DNA from: Pseudobutyrivibrio sp. OR37
GTDB lineage: Bacteria; Bacillota; Clostridia; Lachnospirales; Lachnospiraceae
Length of the DNA: 64,000 bases
Reading direction: 5' to 3'
NCBI RefSeq assembly: GCF_900113655.1
Contig: NZ_FOQF01000017.1
Span: 16,644 to 80,643, forward strand
The notes beneath the pieces were generated by a model. That model did no database searches, was not told the origin of the DNA, and saw only the letters and a program-made list of their open reading frames with translations. Every line of letters starts with the position of its first letter. The stretch's first letter is position 1. A program made the position numbers and the translations under genes. Below are positions 25,682-34,358 of this stretch, piece by piece.

Positions 25682-26806
25682 TTATTTTGCATAGGTCTTA
25701 TATATTGATACGTGATCATTAATGCAACGCCATGAAGATGTGGAATTAGTGGTGCAGCAAATGTATTCTGTTCCAGAAGCAGAAATCATAGAGCTTACAG
25801 CACAGTTTCCAGATTCATTAACAAATCCAGTTTTGGCGCCCTCGATTTCACCGCCAATATCCTTATCTTCTATTCTACGTAAAAACCAGTTTGAAATAGT
25901 AATTCCTTCTGGATTCACATTGGTTGCAGTAGAATTATAAACCTTTGTGCTTAAAACCTCTTTGCACAAATCATTATCCAAAGCAGCCATCATAATAATC
26001 GCAATATCATAAGGTGAACTGTAATGATTCTCGTTATGAAAACCAACAGGATTGGTAAAATGCGAATCTGTAAGCCCAAGTGAAGCTGCTTCTTCATTCA
26101 TCATACCAACAAAGCTATCTATATCACCTGCCACATACATAGCAAGCTGAGCCGCAGCGTCACCACCAGAAGGAAGAATTGTTCCGTAGAATAAATCCTT
26201 AACAGTAACCTCCTCGTCCTCAACAAATCCAGAGGTAGAGCCTCCGCCTGCATAGGAATAATCAATAGCTTCATGAGACATTGTAACTACTTCATTTAAC
26301 TGCTCTTCCTTCAAATGATTAGCAGCTGTAAGCACAGTTAAAACCTTTGTCATGGATGCTGGAACGATTTTATCGTGGGCATTTCTGGTTGCTACAATCT
26401 CTTTAGTCTTATTGTTAATGAGTACTGCATTTGAACTAACCACATCACCTTCAATAGCTACAGTAGAATCCAGCTCTTTGGCAGAATAAGCAGTAGCCTT
26501 TGGAGCAGCAACTTCTTCTACCTCTACAGCCTCCTTGGGTGGATTATCTGCCTTTGCTGCCACCTTAAGTCCAGTTTCTTGCTCTTGCTGTTGCCTTTGA
26601 GCCTTATTTTCTTTAGTTTCTTCAGCGGCAACAGATAGTGATTCCTTGTCGCTCTTAAAATGTGTGATTATTAAACCAGTCGATACGATAATCGCTAAAG
26701 ATATGATTGCTATTTCACTATAAACCTGTATTTTACGAATGAGTCTTTTGCGCCTTCTATAAGCTTTGCGCTCCTCATCAGACATATTTCTAACATTTCT
26801 TGCCAT
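25682..26806 (-). CDS. D-alanyl-D-alanine carboxypeptidase, DacA/DacF family
   Basis: A low-molecular-weight penicillin-binding protein that trims the terminal D-Ala from peptidoglycan stem peptides. It has an N-terminal membrane helix (YSEIAIISLAIIVSTGLIIT), a linker rich in Gln, Glu and Lys, and the serine peptidase S11 motifs: SxxK in IVPASMTKVLTVLT, a second motif at LPSGGDAAAQLAMYV, and KTG in EGAKTGFVNESGNC. Length is 374 residues. The Shine-Dalgarno GGAGAG is somewhat far from the ATG (about 11 bases). Transcription ends at the shared hairpin downstream. Confidence 0.93.
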   Translation of the reverse strand: MARNVRNMSDEERKAYRRRKRLIRKIQVYSEIAIISLAIIVSTGLIITHFKSDKESLSVAAEETKENKAQRQQQEQETGLKVAAKADNPPKEAVEVEEVAAPKATAYSAKELDSTVAIEGDVVSSNAVLINNKTKEIVATRNAHDKIVPASMTKVLTVLTAANHLKEEQLNEVVTMSHEAIDYSYAGGGSTSGFVEDEEVTVKDLFYGTILPSGGDAAAQLAMYVAGDIDSFVGMMNEEAASLGLTDSHFTNPVGFHNENHYSSPYDIAIIMMAALDNDLCKEVLSTKVYNSTATNVNPEGITISNWFLRRIEDKDIGGEIEGAKTGFVNESGNCAVSSMISASGTEYICCTTNSTSSWRCINDHVSIYKTYAK

Positions 26807-26900
26807 AATATTATTCTCTCCACTCCCCTATAAAAAACTTAGAATTATTTTAGCATTTCATATCTGTCCATACAATTAGGAACAGAATTTCTGTTAAATA

Positions 26901-26938
26901 TAACGAAAGGGCGATAGAATTATCTATCGCCCTTCGCT
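26901..26938 (-). terminator. Intrinsic terminator of the chemoreceptor gene
   Basis: On the minus strand GAAGGGCGATAGA pairs with TCTATCGCCCTTTC around AATT, followed by a T-rich stretch. It is directly downstream of the chemoreceptor stop codon. Confidence 0.8.
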
Positions 26939-26941
26939 TAT

Positions 26942-29005
26942 TTAAATATCTTCATCCTCTATGCCGCCTTTAATTCTGCTGGCTGCATCGATTGTAAATC
27001 GAAGAAGGTTGTCGTTAATTGTATCAACAGCATTTGATACTGAAGTGGCCGCCTGCGCAACCTTTTCACTTGAATTTGCAACATCTCTGGAAGCCTCTGT
27101 AACCTTTTCAACGTTAGATGCAATTTCCTGGGTTGACGCTGACTGCTCTTCTGAAACTGATGCCATATTTGTAGCAACATCATTAACCTGTCTCATCTGT
27201 TCAGCCATATCATTTAATGTAGTGGATGCAGAACCAAGCTCCGTTGTAATCTCAAGGAAAGTATCTGCAGCGGAATTAATTGAGGCTGCACTACTATTTA
27301 TCAATTCTGTATTCGCCTCAGATTTATTAGAAAGGTCTTTTACTCTATCAGACATCTCTTTAATAATATCAGCAATTTGGTTTGTAGCATCTGCCGAATT
27401 ATTTGCAAGTGCTCCAATCTCTGTAGCAACAACTGCAAAGCCTTTTCCTGCTTCACCAGCTCTTGCAGCTTCAATACTGGCATTTAATGAAAGAAGATTT
27501 GTTTGAGAAGAAATTGAGTTAATCAAATCAACAATCTGAGTAATCTTCTGAGCAGCATCATCTACACTTGCAACAGCATCTGCCATATCGCTCATTGAAG
27601 CAACAATATTATCCATTCCTTCAGCAACAGACTTCATATCCTGCTGACCAACATCTGCTTTCTTTACCAAATCCTTCATTGTGTTTTCTATCTCTTCTTC
27701 TTCAGTGGTAACATCAGCTATAGTCTGAGCAAGTGTAGTTGCATTTTCTGCAACCTCTGTTACTGCATCAGCCATATTGTCAATGTTCTCTCGAATCTGA
27801 TTCATGGAAGCAGATTGATTATTTGCAGCAGCCTCCAAATCCTCAGCTGTATCCTTAGATGTCTGGGCATCTCCTAATAGATTCTGCGAAACTGTTTTAA
27901 TTTCTATCAGGCTATCTCGCATTCCACTTACGAAATCGCCCATAGCATTGTTCATAAAGGCAATTTCATCATTACCGTTGGAAGAAATATCAATAGTAAA
28001 GTCACCATTAGCAATCTTTTCAATATTTTCCGTCAACAGAGTAACTGGCTTCTTTATCATTGTTGATAAAATACGAATCATCACAATAACAACTACTAAA
28101 ACTGCTGCTACTGTAAATACACCCAAAGCAAGTAAGATTTTATATAATGTTGCCAGTACTTCTGTAACCTTTGCGTAAGTAATAACCTGCCAGTCAGTAC
28201 CATTTACTGTTGATGATACCATATAATAACGGGTTCCTGCTGTATGAACTGTCTTTACAACTCCATCTTCTTCCTTAAGAAAATCTACTGTTCCTGCCAA
28301 GAATTTATCATCAGGATTATCAGCGATAGATGTACCACAAAGTTCTCCGTTCTTATATGTAAGAATGAGCCCCTGTGATGTTATCATCATAGCACCACCA
28401 GATTTGTATAGCTTTACATCGCCAAGAGTGTTTTGAATGTCTCCCATAAATAAATCTGCTGCGAAGCATCCTTCTCTACCATCCTTTAGATGTACATGAC
28501 GGATTACTGTAGCGCAAAGCTCTCCTGTTACTGTATCAAAGTATGGAACGTCGTAATAATAGAACCAGGTATTATCGTATCCCATTGCTTGTATATACCA
28601 TGGTTTTTCCGTAATTCCATCAAATTTCAGTGTTGGATCAGAAGGATAAAAAAATGAACCATCATTCAATGCAAGATATGCACCTGTTGGAATCATATCG
28701 TATCTACCTACTGTCTGAGTTAGATATTGCATAATTTCAGCATCATCATTGAAATTTAAGTTTTCTACCGAATCAGCAATACCGTTCAAATAATAGAAGG
28801 TCGAATTTAATTGTTTATTTACTGCACCTGCATCAGCAGTAACTTCATTCTTTAATGAAGAATTAATCAAATCGATAATCATGCTGTAGCCAAAACCAGT
28901 AGCAATTCCCTCTGCCAAAAGTGTACTCACCACCAAGAGTAATGCAAAAAACAAGGTTAGCTTTTTACTAATTGCTTTTGGTTTCTTTTTCTTATCCTCG
29001 CCCAT
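26942..29005 (-). CDS. Methyl-accepting chemotaxis protein with dCache-type sensor
   Basis: A transmembrane chemoreceptor of 687 residues. There is a membrane helix at residues 15-40, an outside sensor of about 250 residues with Cache features ([39 protein letters not shown]), a second helix near residue 300 ([20 protein letters not shown]), a HAMP domain, and the signalling hairpin with the invariant tip [21 protein letters not shown] start it at the ATG at 29005, nine bases after GGAGGG; in-frame codons further upstream would lack a good binding site. Cache sensors often bind amino acids or organic acids; the ligand here is unknown. Confidence 0.95.
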   Translation of the reverse strand: MGEDKKKKPKAISKKLTLFFALLLVVSTLLAEGIATGFGYSMIIDLINSSLKNEVTADAGAVNKQLNSTFYYLNGIADSVENLNFNDDAEIMQYLTQTVGRYDMIPTGAYLALNDGSFFYPSDPTLKFDGITEKPWYIQAMGYDNTWFYYYDVPYFDTVTGELCATVIRHVHLKDGREGCFAADLFMGDIQNTLGDVKLYKSGGAMMITSQGLILTYKNGELCGTSIADNPDDKFLAGTVDFLKEEDGVVKTVHTAGTRYYMVSSTVNGTDWQVITYAKVTEVLATLYKILLALGVFTVAAVLVVVIVMIRILSTMIKKPVTLLTENIEKIANGDFTIDISSNGNDEIAFMNNAMGDFVSGMRDSLIEIKTVSQNLLGDAQTSKDTAEDLEAAANNQSASMNQIRENIDNMADAVTEVAENATTLAQTIADVTTEEEEIENTMKDLVKKADVGQQDMKSVAEGMDNIVASMSDMADAVASVDDAAQKITQIVDLINSISSQTNLLSLNASIEAARAGEAGKGFAVVATEIGALANNSADATNQIADIIKEMSDRVKDLSNKSEANTELINSSAASINSAADTFLEITTELGSASTTLNDMAEQMRQVNDVATNMASVSEEQSASTQEIASNVEKVTEASRDVANSSEKVAQAATSVSNAVDTINDNLLRFTIDAASRIKGGIEDEDI

Positions 29006-29080
29006 TGTAAGCCCTCCAATCTTCACCACCTTACTCTATGAATAAGATAACTATACAACTATTTAATGAAAAAACAGTGA

Positions 29081-29115
29081 AAAAAAACTCCCAAGTTTAT
29101 AAACTTGAGAGTTTT
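29081..29115 (-). terminator. Intrinsic terminator of tmRNA
   Basis: On the minus strand AAAACTCTCAAGTTTA/TAAACTTGGGAGTTTT is followed directly by a run of T. It lies five bases after the tmRNA CCA end. Confidence 0.88.
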
Positions 29116-29119
29116 ATAA

Positions 29120-29458
29120 TGGACTAGACGGGAGTCGAACCCGTGTCCAAAAGCCAATTCCCGGCCCTTCTACGAGTGTAGTTTGTAATTTGACATTCCC
29201 GCCACATGGCTCTTACAAACAAGATACATGCTTTAGTAGCTTCATGATACGCCCGTTACCTCAAAGCTTTGGCAACGTCGTTTCCTACAGAGTCGAAGTC
29301 TGGGTCTTAAAGTGTAGGTGCTCTAAGTCAGACTGCAGCAACTAGGCTGCGTATGCTAAATTATCTTCAGCGTTTAATTTTAAGTTTGGCCATTTAACCC
29401 ATTACCGTGGGACTCGCTTCTTCCGCTGCATGACCCCTGTCGAAACCATTACTAGCCC
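29120..29458 (-). ncRNA. ssrA: Transfer-messenger RNA (tmRNA)
   Basis: tmRNA rescues stalled ribosomes together with SmpB. The 5' end GGGCTAG pairs over seven bases with CTAGTCC at the 3' end, next to an encoded CCA. The tRNA-like half shows TGGTTTCGACAGG at the 5' side and the T-arm GGTTCGACTCCCGTC at the 3' side. The reading frame for the tag begins at GCT near 29370 and ends with TAG, giving AEDNLAYAA, very like other clostridial tags. Length is about 339 nt. A good promoter lies upstream and a terminator follows. maf and smpB are immediately upstream on the same strand. Confidence 0.97.
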
Positions 29459-29482
29459 TTATGCGTCTTTACAGCATATTTT

Positions 29483-29510
29483 ATTATATAGGTTTTAGCG
29501 CAAAAATCAA
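29483..29510 (-). promoter_or_regulatory. Sigma-A promoter of ssrA
   Basis: On the minus strand TTGATT, 16 bases, TATAAT. The predicted start lies about 17 bases ahead of the mature tmRNA 5' end, as expected for a precursor trimmed by RNase P. Confidence 0.75.
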
Positions 29511-29520
29511 TAAACTTCTA

Positions 29521-30063
29521 TTATAAATTGCGATAAACCTTTGCAAGTGGAAGTCCAACTACATTGTTGTAATCTCCACTGATTTCCTTTACAAGTACAG
29601 CGCCCTTTCCCTGAATGCCATAAGCACCAGCTTTATCCATAGGCTCGCCTGTTGCAATGTATCTTTTGATTAGCTCATCTGAATTTTCATACATAGTAAC
29701 TGCAGTACACTCAAAGAAGGTATTAACCTTTCCATCCTCACTAATAATAGTAACACCTGTGTACACATGATGAGTCTGACCTGAAAGCTCTTTAAGCATT
29801 CTGAAGGCATCAGCCTCATCCTTTGGCTTTCCAAGAATCTGGCCGTTATAGGCTACAACTGTGTCAGCTGCAATTATCTTTCTACCTGGATTTTCCTTTG
29901 CAATGGCATTAGCCTTAAGCTGGCTTAAATCCATTACAACCTCCTCTGGCTTTGTCTTATCAGTTACCTCTTCAACATCTGCAGATTTAACCTCGAAATC
30001 TACATCTGCCTGTGTAAGTAATTCTTTTCTACGTGGTGAATTAGATGCAAGTATAATCTTCAT
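29521..30063 (-). CDS. maf: Maf-family nucleoside triphosphate pyrophosphatase
   Basis: Maf proteins hydrolyse non-canonical or modified nucleoside triphosphates and have been linked to septum formation. The 180-residue product begins with the signature ILASNSPRRKELLTQADVDF, contains AADTVVAYNGQILGKPKDE and HHVYTGVTII, and ends GDYNNVVGLPLAKVY, all hallmarks of the family. The start codon overlaps the smpB stop by one base, so the two are coupled. It lies between smpB and ssrA. Confidence 0.95.
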   Translation of the reverse strand: MKIILASNSPRRKELLTQADVDFEVKSADVEEVTDKTKPEEVVMDLSQLKANAIAKENPGRKIIAADTVVAYNGQILGKPKDEADAFRMLKELSGQTHHVYTGVTIISEDGKVNTFFECTAVTMYENSDELIKRYIATGEPMDKAGAYGIQGKGAVLVKEISGDYNNVVGLPLAKVYRNL

Positions 30064-30530
30064 TATCTTAAATTCCTTACCTTAAAGTCTCTTTCTGCCT
30101 CGCGCTTCATATCCTTCTTTTGAATATCAGCACGCTTATCATAAAGCTTTTTACCTTTTGCAAGAGCAATCTTTACCTTTACAAGACCATTGTTCAGATA
30201 AACCTCCAATGGAACTATGGTATAACCGCTTTCCTTAATCTTGCTAAGCAGACGATTAATCTCTGACTTATGTAAAAGAAGCTTTCTTGGGCGAAGTGGA
30301 TCACGGTTGAAGATATTTCCCTTCTCATAAGGATTTACGTGCATCTGATAGATAAACATTTCTCCATTATCTATACGCACAAAGGCCTCCTTGATGGAGC
30401 ACTGGCCCATTCTCATGGACTTCACTTCTGTACCATGCAGCTCAATACCTGCTTCGTATTCTTCTTCCATGAAATATTCGTGGTAAGCCTTCTTATTATT
30501 GGCAATTAACTTTCTACCTTCTTTATTCAT
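30063..30530 (-). CDS. smpB: SsrA-binding protein SmpB
   Basis: SmpB binds tmRNA and delivers it to stalled ribosomes. All family motifs are present: KKAYHEYFMEEEYEAGIELH, GTEVKSMRMGQCSIKEAFVR, the NPYEKGNIFNRDPLRPRKLL segment, and a basic C-terminal tail (KRADIQKKDMKREAERDFKV) that occupies the mRNA channel. The 155-residue length is normal. It lies 34 bp after rnr and overlaps maf by one base, and its RNA partner ssrA is 600 bp downstream. Confidence 0.98.
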   Translation of the reverse strand: MNKEGRKLIANNKKAYHEYFMEEEYEAGIELHGTEVKSMRMGQCSIKEAFVRIDNGEMFIYQMHVNPYEKGNIFNRDPLRPRKLLLHKSEINRLLSKIKESGYTIVPLEVYLNNGLVKVKIALAKGKKLYDKRADIQKKDMKREAERDFKVRNLR

Positions 30531-30564
30531 GTTTCTATTCTCCTAGGTTTTGGCTCAATCTTTT

Positions 30565-32820
30565 CTAAAAACGTTGGAACTCCTCTAATATGAAATCTAT
30601 GGTTCGGGCGTTTTCGTCTACGGAATCCAGGATTACGGTTACAGGCTGGCCTAGCTTGAAGGTACGTCCTGTGCGTTCTCCTACAAGTGTGAGATTCTCT
30701 TCGATGAAATCGTAGTGATCATCGTAAAGAGTGGACACATGTACAAGGCCTTCTACAGTGTTTTCAAGCTCTACATACATTCCCCATCCTGTAACAGAGG
30801 AAATATTGCCCTCAAACTGCTGTCCGATGAATTCCTTCATGTATTGTACCATCTTCAGCTTGTCTACCTCTCGCTCACATTCCTCTGCACGGCGCTCAAG
30901 CTTGCTGGTTTCAAGAGCCACCTGAGGAAGAATTGATTCGTAGTGAGAAATCTTACGTTCATTCATTCTACCACGAAGATGATCCTTTATAATACGGTGA
31001 ATCTGTAAATCAGGATATCTTCTGATTGGTGATGTAAAGTGACAGTAGTACTGCGCTGCAAGCCCAAAGTGTCCTTTGCATTCTGTATCATATCTAGCCT
31101 GTTGCATGCTGCGAAGTGTCATTTTAGTAATGACTGCTTCATCCTCATGTCCAGCTAATGACTCAAGCATCTTTTGAATTTCCTTAGGATGAATGCTGTC
31201 CTTATTGCCCTTAAGGCTGTAGCCACAGGCTCCAAGGAATCTTGCAAGTGTCTGCATCTTTTCTGGGTCTGGTGCTCCATGCACACGGTATACAAATGGT
31301 GATTCCATCAGTGAAAAATGCTCAGCAACTGTTTCATTAGCTGCAAGCATAAAATCCTCTATAAGCTTATGGGCATCATTTCTTTCGTATGGTGCCAGGC
31401 CTACTACCTTACCATTTTCATCGATAATAATATGTGTCTCTGGAAAATCAAAATCAATAGAGCCTCTCTTCTTTCGCTTAGCTCTAAGAATCTGAGATAG
31501 CTTGTACATATTATCTACCATATCAGCTATATCAGCATACTGATTTCTAACAGCTTCATCACCTGTCATCATTGCGTACACTGCAGTATATGTCATGCGA
31601 TGTTTGCTGTGAATAACAGATTCACATATCTCATGGTCTACAAGCTCACCCTTAGGATTAAAAGTCATAATGCAAGATAGCGCGAGCCTGTCCTCTCCCT
31701 CATTAAGTGAACACATTCCATTAGATAATGTGTGAGGAAGCATTGGAATTACTCTATCTGCAAGATATACCGATGTGCCACGCTTTAAAGCCTCCACATC
31801 AAGAGCTGAGGATTCCTGCACATAATTAGTTACGTCTGCAATATGTACACCAAGAATGAAGTTGTCCCCATCCATCTGAAGGGAAACGCCATCATCAATA
31901 TCCTTTGTATCCTCTCCATCAATAGTAATAACAGTAAGTTCTCTTAAATCAGACCTTCCTGCCATATCAGCCTCTGATACCGGCTTTGCCACGGTTGTAG
32001 CCTGCTTAAGTACCTTTGATGGAAATTCCGGTTCAATCCCAAAGCCTCTAACTATAGATAAGATATCTACACCAGGATCGTTCTTATGACCAAGTATCTC
32101 TGTAATAACGCCCTCTGGCTTATGATTATCATCACCGTAATCTTCAATATGGCATACTACCTTATGTCCTGTGACAGCTCCCATATCCTTACCTGCAGGA
32201 ATAAATATATCCCTGTCAAGCTTATTGCTATCAGCCACCACAAAGCCAAAGCCTGCACTTTTCTCGTAGGTTCCAACCACATCTGAAAAGCCATGGGCAA
32301 TTATCCTTATAACCCTTGCCTCCTGACGCTTACCAGGGGCACCAAAGGTAAGAACTGCCGCAACAGTATCATCCTGCATAGCAAAGCCTGTATTGTCTCT
32401 GCTAACAAAATAATCTTCCTCGCTACCCTCTACTTCTATAAAGCCGTAGCCATCCTTATGTGAAATGAACCTACCAATAATATCAGGTTCAATATTTTCA
32501 TTTTTTGGTCTGTTTGCATTTTTAGCAACCTGATTAAGGGATTGCTTCCCTCTGGCTACTTCTGCCTTTGATGGCTTTTTTGTTTTATGGTCCTTAAGCT
32601 TGACGAACTTTGGTCTGTTTTCAGGAATTTGATACTTACCACGCTTGGTGATTTCAACCATACCATCATCCACCAATTCCTGTAAAACCTCTGCAAATTC
32701 CCTGCGCTTATCTTTTTCCACATCAAGAAGAATCTCAAGTTCCTTCTTCTTCATTGGAATATACGCTGGACTTTTAAAAACATCCATCAAAAAATGTTTC
32801 TGTTTATCGAATTCTTTCAT
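30565..32820 (-). CDS. rnr: Ribonuclease R
   Basis: RNase R is a processive 3'-5' exoribonuclease that degrades structured and faulty mRNAs and works with tmRNA-SmpB. The 751-residue protein has an N-terminal winged-helix region, cold-shock domains (GRFISHKDGYGFIEVEGSEE and VGTYEKSAGFGFVVADSNKL), the RNB catalytic domain with the metal-binding aspartates in ITIDGEDTKDIDDGVSLQM and the downstream FHYTSPIRRYPDLQIHR-type motif, here HFTSPIRRYPDLQIHRIIKD, and a C-terminal S1 domain (GNISSVTGWGMYVELENTVE). ATAGGAGGC precedes the ATG. An attenuator-like terminator separates it from secG. Confidence 0.97.
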   Translation of the reverse strand: MKEFDKQKHFLMDVFKSPAYIPMKKKELEILLDVEKDKRREFAEVLQELVDDGMVEITKRGKYQIPENRPKFVKLKDHKTKKPSKAEVARGKQSLNQVAKNANRPKNENIEPDIIGRFISHKDGYGFIEVEGSEEDYFVSRDNTGFAMQDDTVAAVLTFGAPGKRQEARVIRIIAHGFSDVVGTYEKSAGFGFVVADSNKLDRDIFIPAGKDMGAVTGHKVVCHIEDYGDDNHKPEGVITEILGHKNDPGVDILSIVRGFGIEPEFPSKVLKQATTVAKPVSEADMAGRSDLRELTVITIDGEDTKDIDDGVSLQMDGDNFILGVHIADVTNYVQESSALDVEALKRGTSVYLADRVIPMLPHTLSNGMCSLNEGEDRLALSCIMTFNPKGELVDHEICESVIHSKHRMTYTAVYAMMTGDEAVRNQYADIADMVDNMYKLSQILRAKRKKRGSIDFDFPETHIIIDENGKVVGLAPYERNDAHKLIEDFMLAANETVAEHFSLMESPFVYRVHGAPDPEKMQTLARFLGACGYSLKGNKDSIHPKEIQKMLESLAGHEDEAVITKMTLRSMQQARYDTECKGHFGLAAQYYCHFTSPIRRYPDLQIHRIIKDHLRGRMNERKISHYESILPQVALETSKLERRAEECEREVDKLKMVQYMKEFIGQQFEGNISSVTGWGMYVELENTVEGLVHVSTLYDDHYDFIEENLTLVGERTGRTFKLGQPVTVILDSVDENARTIDFILEEFQRF

Positions 32821-32830
32821 ATGCCTCCTA

Positions 32831-32858
32831 TAAAAAAATTGCCACCCCTAAGGGTGGC
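32831..32858 (-). terminator. Terminator/attenuator between secG and rnr
   Basis: On the minus strand GCCACCC, the loop TTAG, GGGTGGC, then AATTTTTTTA. The T-run is followed at once by the rnr Shine-Dalgarno, so part of the secG transcripts would stop here and the rest read on into rnr. Confidence 0.82.
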
Positions 32859-32874
32859 CTAAATCAATTCATTC

Positions 32875-33117
32875 TTAAAAACTTCCAATATTAAGTACTG
32901 CTGAAAGTACAAAGAAAAGAATAACACATACTGTTGTAAGCTTTACAAGTAAGCCCTCGCGAGAGCGACCCTTGTTACGGCCCCAGTATGAATCAAACTG
33001 CTGACCTGATAAAGAACCAAGTCCGTTCTGCTTTCCTTCCTGGAAAAGAATAATTACTGTGAGTGCCACACATATAGCGATTAATAAAAAAATAAGAACT
33101 ATCTTTAATGCCTGCAT
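32875..33117 (-). CDS. secG: Preprotein translocase subunit SecG
   Basis: SecG is a small accessory subunit of the SecYEG protein-export channel. The 80-residue product has two membrane helices (LKIVLIFLLIAICVALTVII and LTTVCVILFFVLSAVLNIGS) joined by the conserved loop FQEGKQNGLGSLSG with YWGRNKGRSREG. GGGAGGCAATT precedes the ATG. The order secG-rnr-smpB is widespread in Firmicutes. Confidence 0.95.
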   Translation of the reverse strand: MQALKIVLIFLLIAICVALTVIILFQEGKQNGLGSLSGQQFDSYWGRNKGRSREGLLVKLTTVCVILFFVLSAVLNIGSF

Positions 33118-33176
33118 AATTGCCTCCCATTATAGGCTAAATTTTGTATAACCGTCACGTATTCCGCAACAGTTGA

Positions 33177-33205
33177 AGTATATCATAGCAATACTATCTT
33201 TTCAA
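33177..33205 (-). promoter_or_regulatory. Sigma-A promoter of secG-rnr-smpB-maf
   Basis: On the minus strand TTGAAA, a 17-base spacer and TATACT, about 60 bp ahead of the secG start. Confidence 0.75.
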
Positions 33206-33282
33206 GTGAATTTGGAAACATTTGCTTTATTTCTACCACAAATTCTTCTATACTATAGATTAAATACAAAGAGGAGAATATT

Positions 33283-34140
33283 ATGCTAAGTAGATATTTT
33301 GTGTACTTTATAATATATAGTTTTCTTGGGTGGATTTATGAGACCTGCTACTGCACTATTCATGAAAAAGAATGGGAAAATCGTGGTTTTTTGTATGGTC
33401 CCTGTATTCCTTTATATGGGGTTGGAGCCACACTTGCTCAGATTATATTTATTGATTCCCCCTTTCGCATTCTACAAAATGCATCATATGTAACCATCTT
33501 TTTGGTGTGTTCTATAGGTTCCATATTTTTGGAGTATTTTACCTCCTATGTTTTAGAGAAAAAGTTCAACGCAAGATGGTGGGATTACTCGGATTTACCT
33601 TTAAATATTAACGGTCGTGTCTGTCTTCCATTTACCCTGTGTTTTGGAGTTGCAGGTATCATTGTTACACAGCTTATTATACCACCTATTATTAACATGC
33701 TAGGACATATCCCACAAACCTTCATAGAGCTTTTAGCGTTAATATTTATGTTTCTATTTGGAATGGATATGGCTCTTACAGTTTCTGCTCTTACTACCTT
33801 CGCCAAGGAATTTGAGAGAATTAATGAACAAATCAACAACCAGATGGCCGAGCGAATAGAGACCTGGCAGGCAAACCGCGTTGAAGCCAAACTCGCCAAA
33901 ATTGAGAAAGCCACCGGCCGAAAGGAAGCTGCCTTTGTAAAACGAGAGCTGACAGCTGAAAAGATTGCAGAAATAAAAGAACAGATTTCTACCGAAGCAG
34001 TTAAGCAATGGATACTCAATGCAACCGAGACTCAGCGTGGCCAGTTTAGACACATTGCAAAGTTCACCCACCCTGTGGCTTCTACAAAAGCTCTGCTTGA
34101 TAAGGGATCAGAGTTCTTGCGAAATAAAAAAAGTAGCTAA
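33283..34140 (+). CDS. Putative ABC-transporter-permease-like membrane protein (CmpB family)
   Basis: The 285-residue protein belongs to a family annotated as ABC_trans_CmpB or DUF1113. The N-terminal signature FIIYSFLGWIYETCYCTIHE is clear, followed by NRGFLYGPCIPLYGVGATLA and five or so membrane helices up to about residue 165. The remaining 110 residues are charged and helical (NNQMAERIETWQANRVEAKL). The function of the family is not established and no ATPase partner is adjacent. GAGGAGAATATT precedes the ATG. The remnant of an insertion sequence follows directly after its stop. Confidence 0.85.
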   Translation: MLSRYFVYFIIYSFLGWIYETCYCTIHEKEWENRGFLYGPCIPLYGVGATLAQIIFIDSPFRILQNASYVTIFLVCSIGSIFLEYFTSYVLEKKFNARWWDYSDLPLNINGRVCLPFTLCFGVAGIIVTQLIIPPIINMLGHIPQTFIELLALIFMFLFGMDMALTVSALTTFAKEFERINEQINNQMAERIETWQANRVEAKLAKIEKATGRKEAAFVKRELTAEKIAEIKEQISTEAVKQWILNATETQRGQFRHIAKFTHPVASTKALLDKGSEFLRNKKSS

Positions 34141-34345
34141 CAAAATAAAATTTTCTTCGGTTAAAGGACTTATTTTTCATTCCGATCAAGGCTGGCATAT
34201 AGATTACTACAATAACAAAAGAATTCAGGCAAAAACAAAATGGATGCCACCTGTACAACAATACAGGATAGCATCCATGTGTTCAGCCTAGTTCATAAAT
34301 ATGTGTCCAGGATTCTGGGTACATATCAACTTGGTAACTGGTCTG
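34141..34345 (+). pseudogene. Remnant of an IS3-family transposase (orfB C-terminal end)
   Basis: A short frame at 34163-34291 reads GLIFHSDQGWHI joined directly to DYYNNKRIQAKTKWMPPVQ and QYRIASMCSA. Both pieces belong to the C-terminal part of IS3/IS150-type transposases: HSDQGW is from the DDE catalytic core, the second block is the extreme C-terminus. In an intact enzyme they are separated by about sixty residues including the catalytic Glu, so an internal deletion has occurred, and everything before HSDQGW is lost. The following bases, TGTGTCCAGGATTCTGGGTA, look like the right end of such an element. It cannot encode an active enzyme. Confidence 0.8.
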
Positions 34346-34358
34346 TCTAGTTTTGTTA

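Noticed and set aside
33283..34140. True ABC transporter permease
   Set aside because: The family name is historical; no ATPase or binding protein is adjacent and the topology is unlike ordinary permeases.
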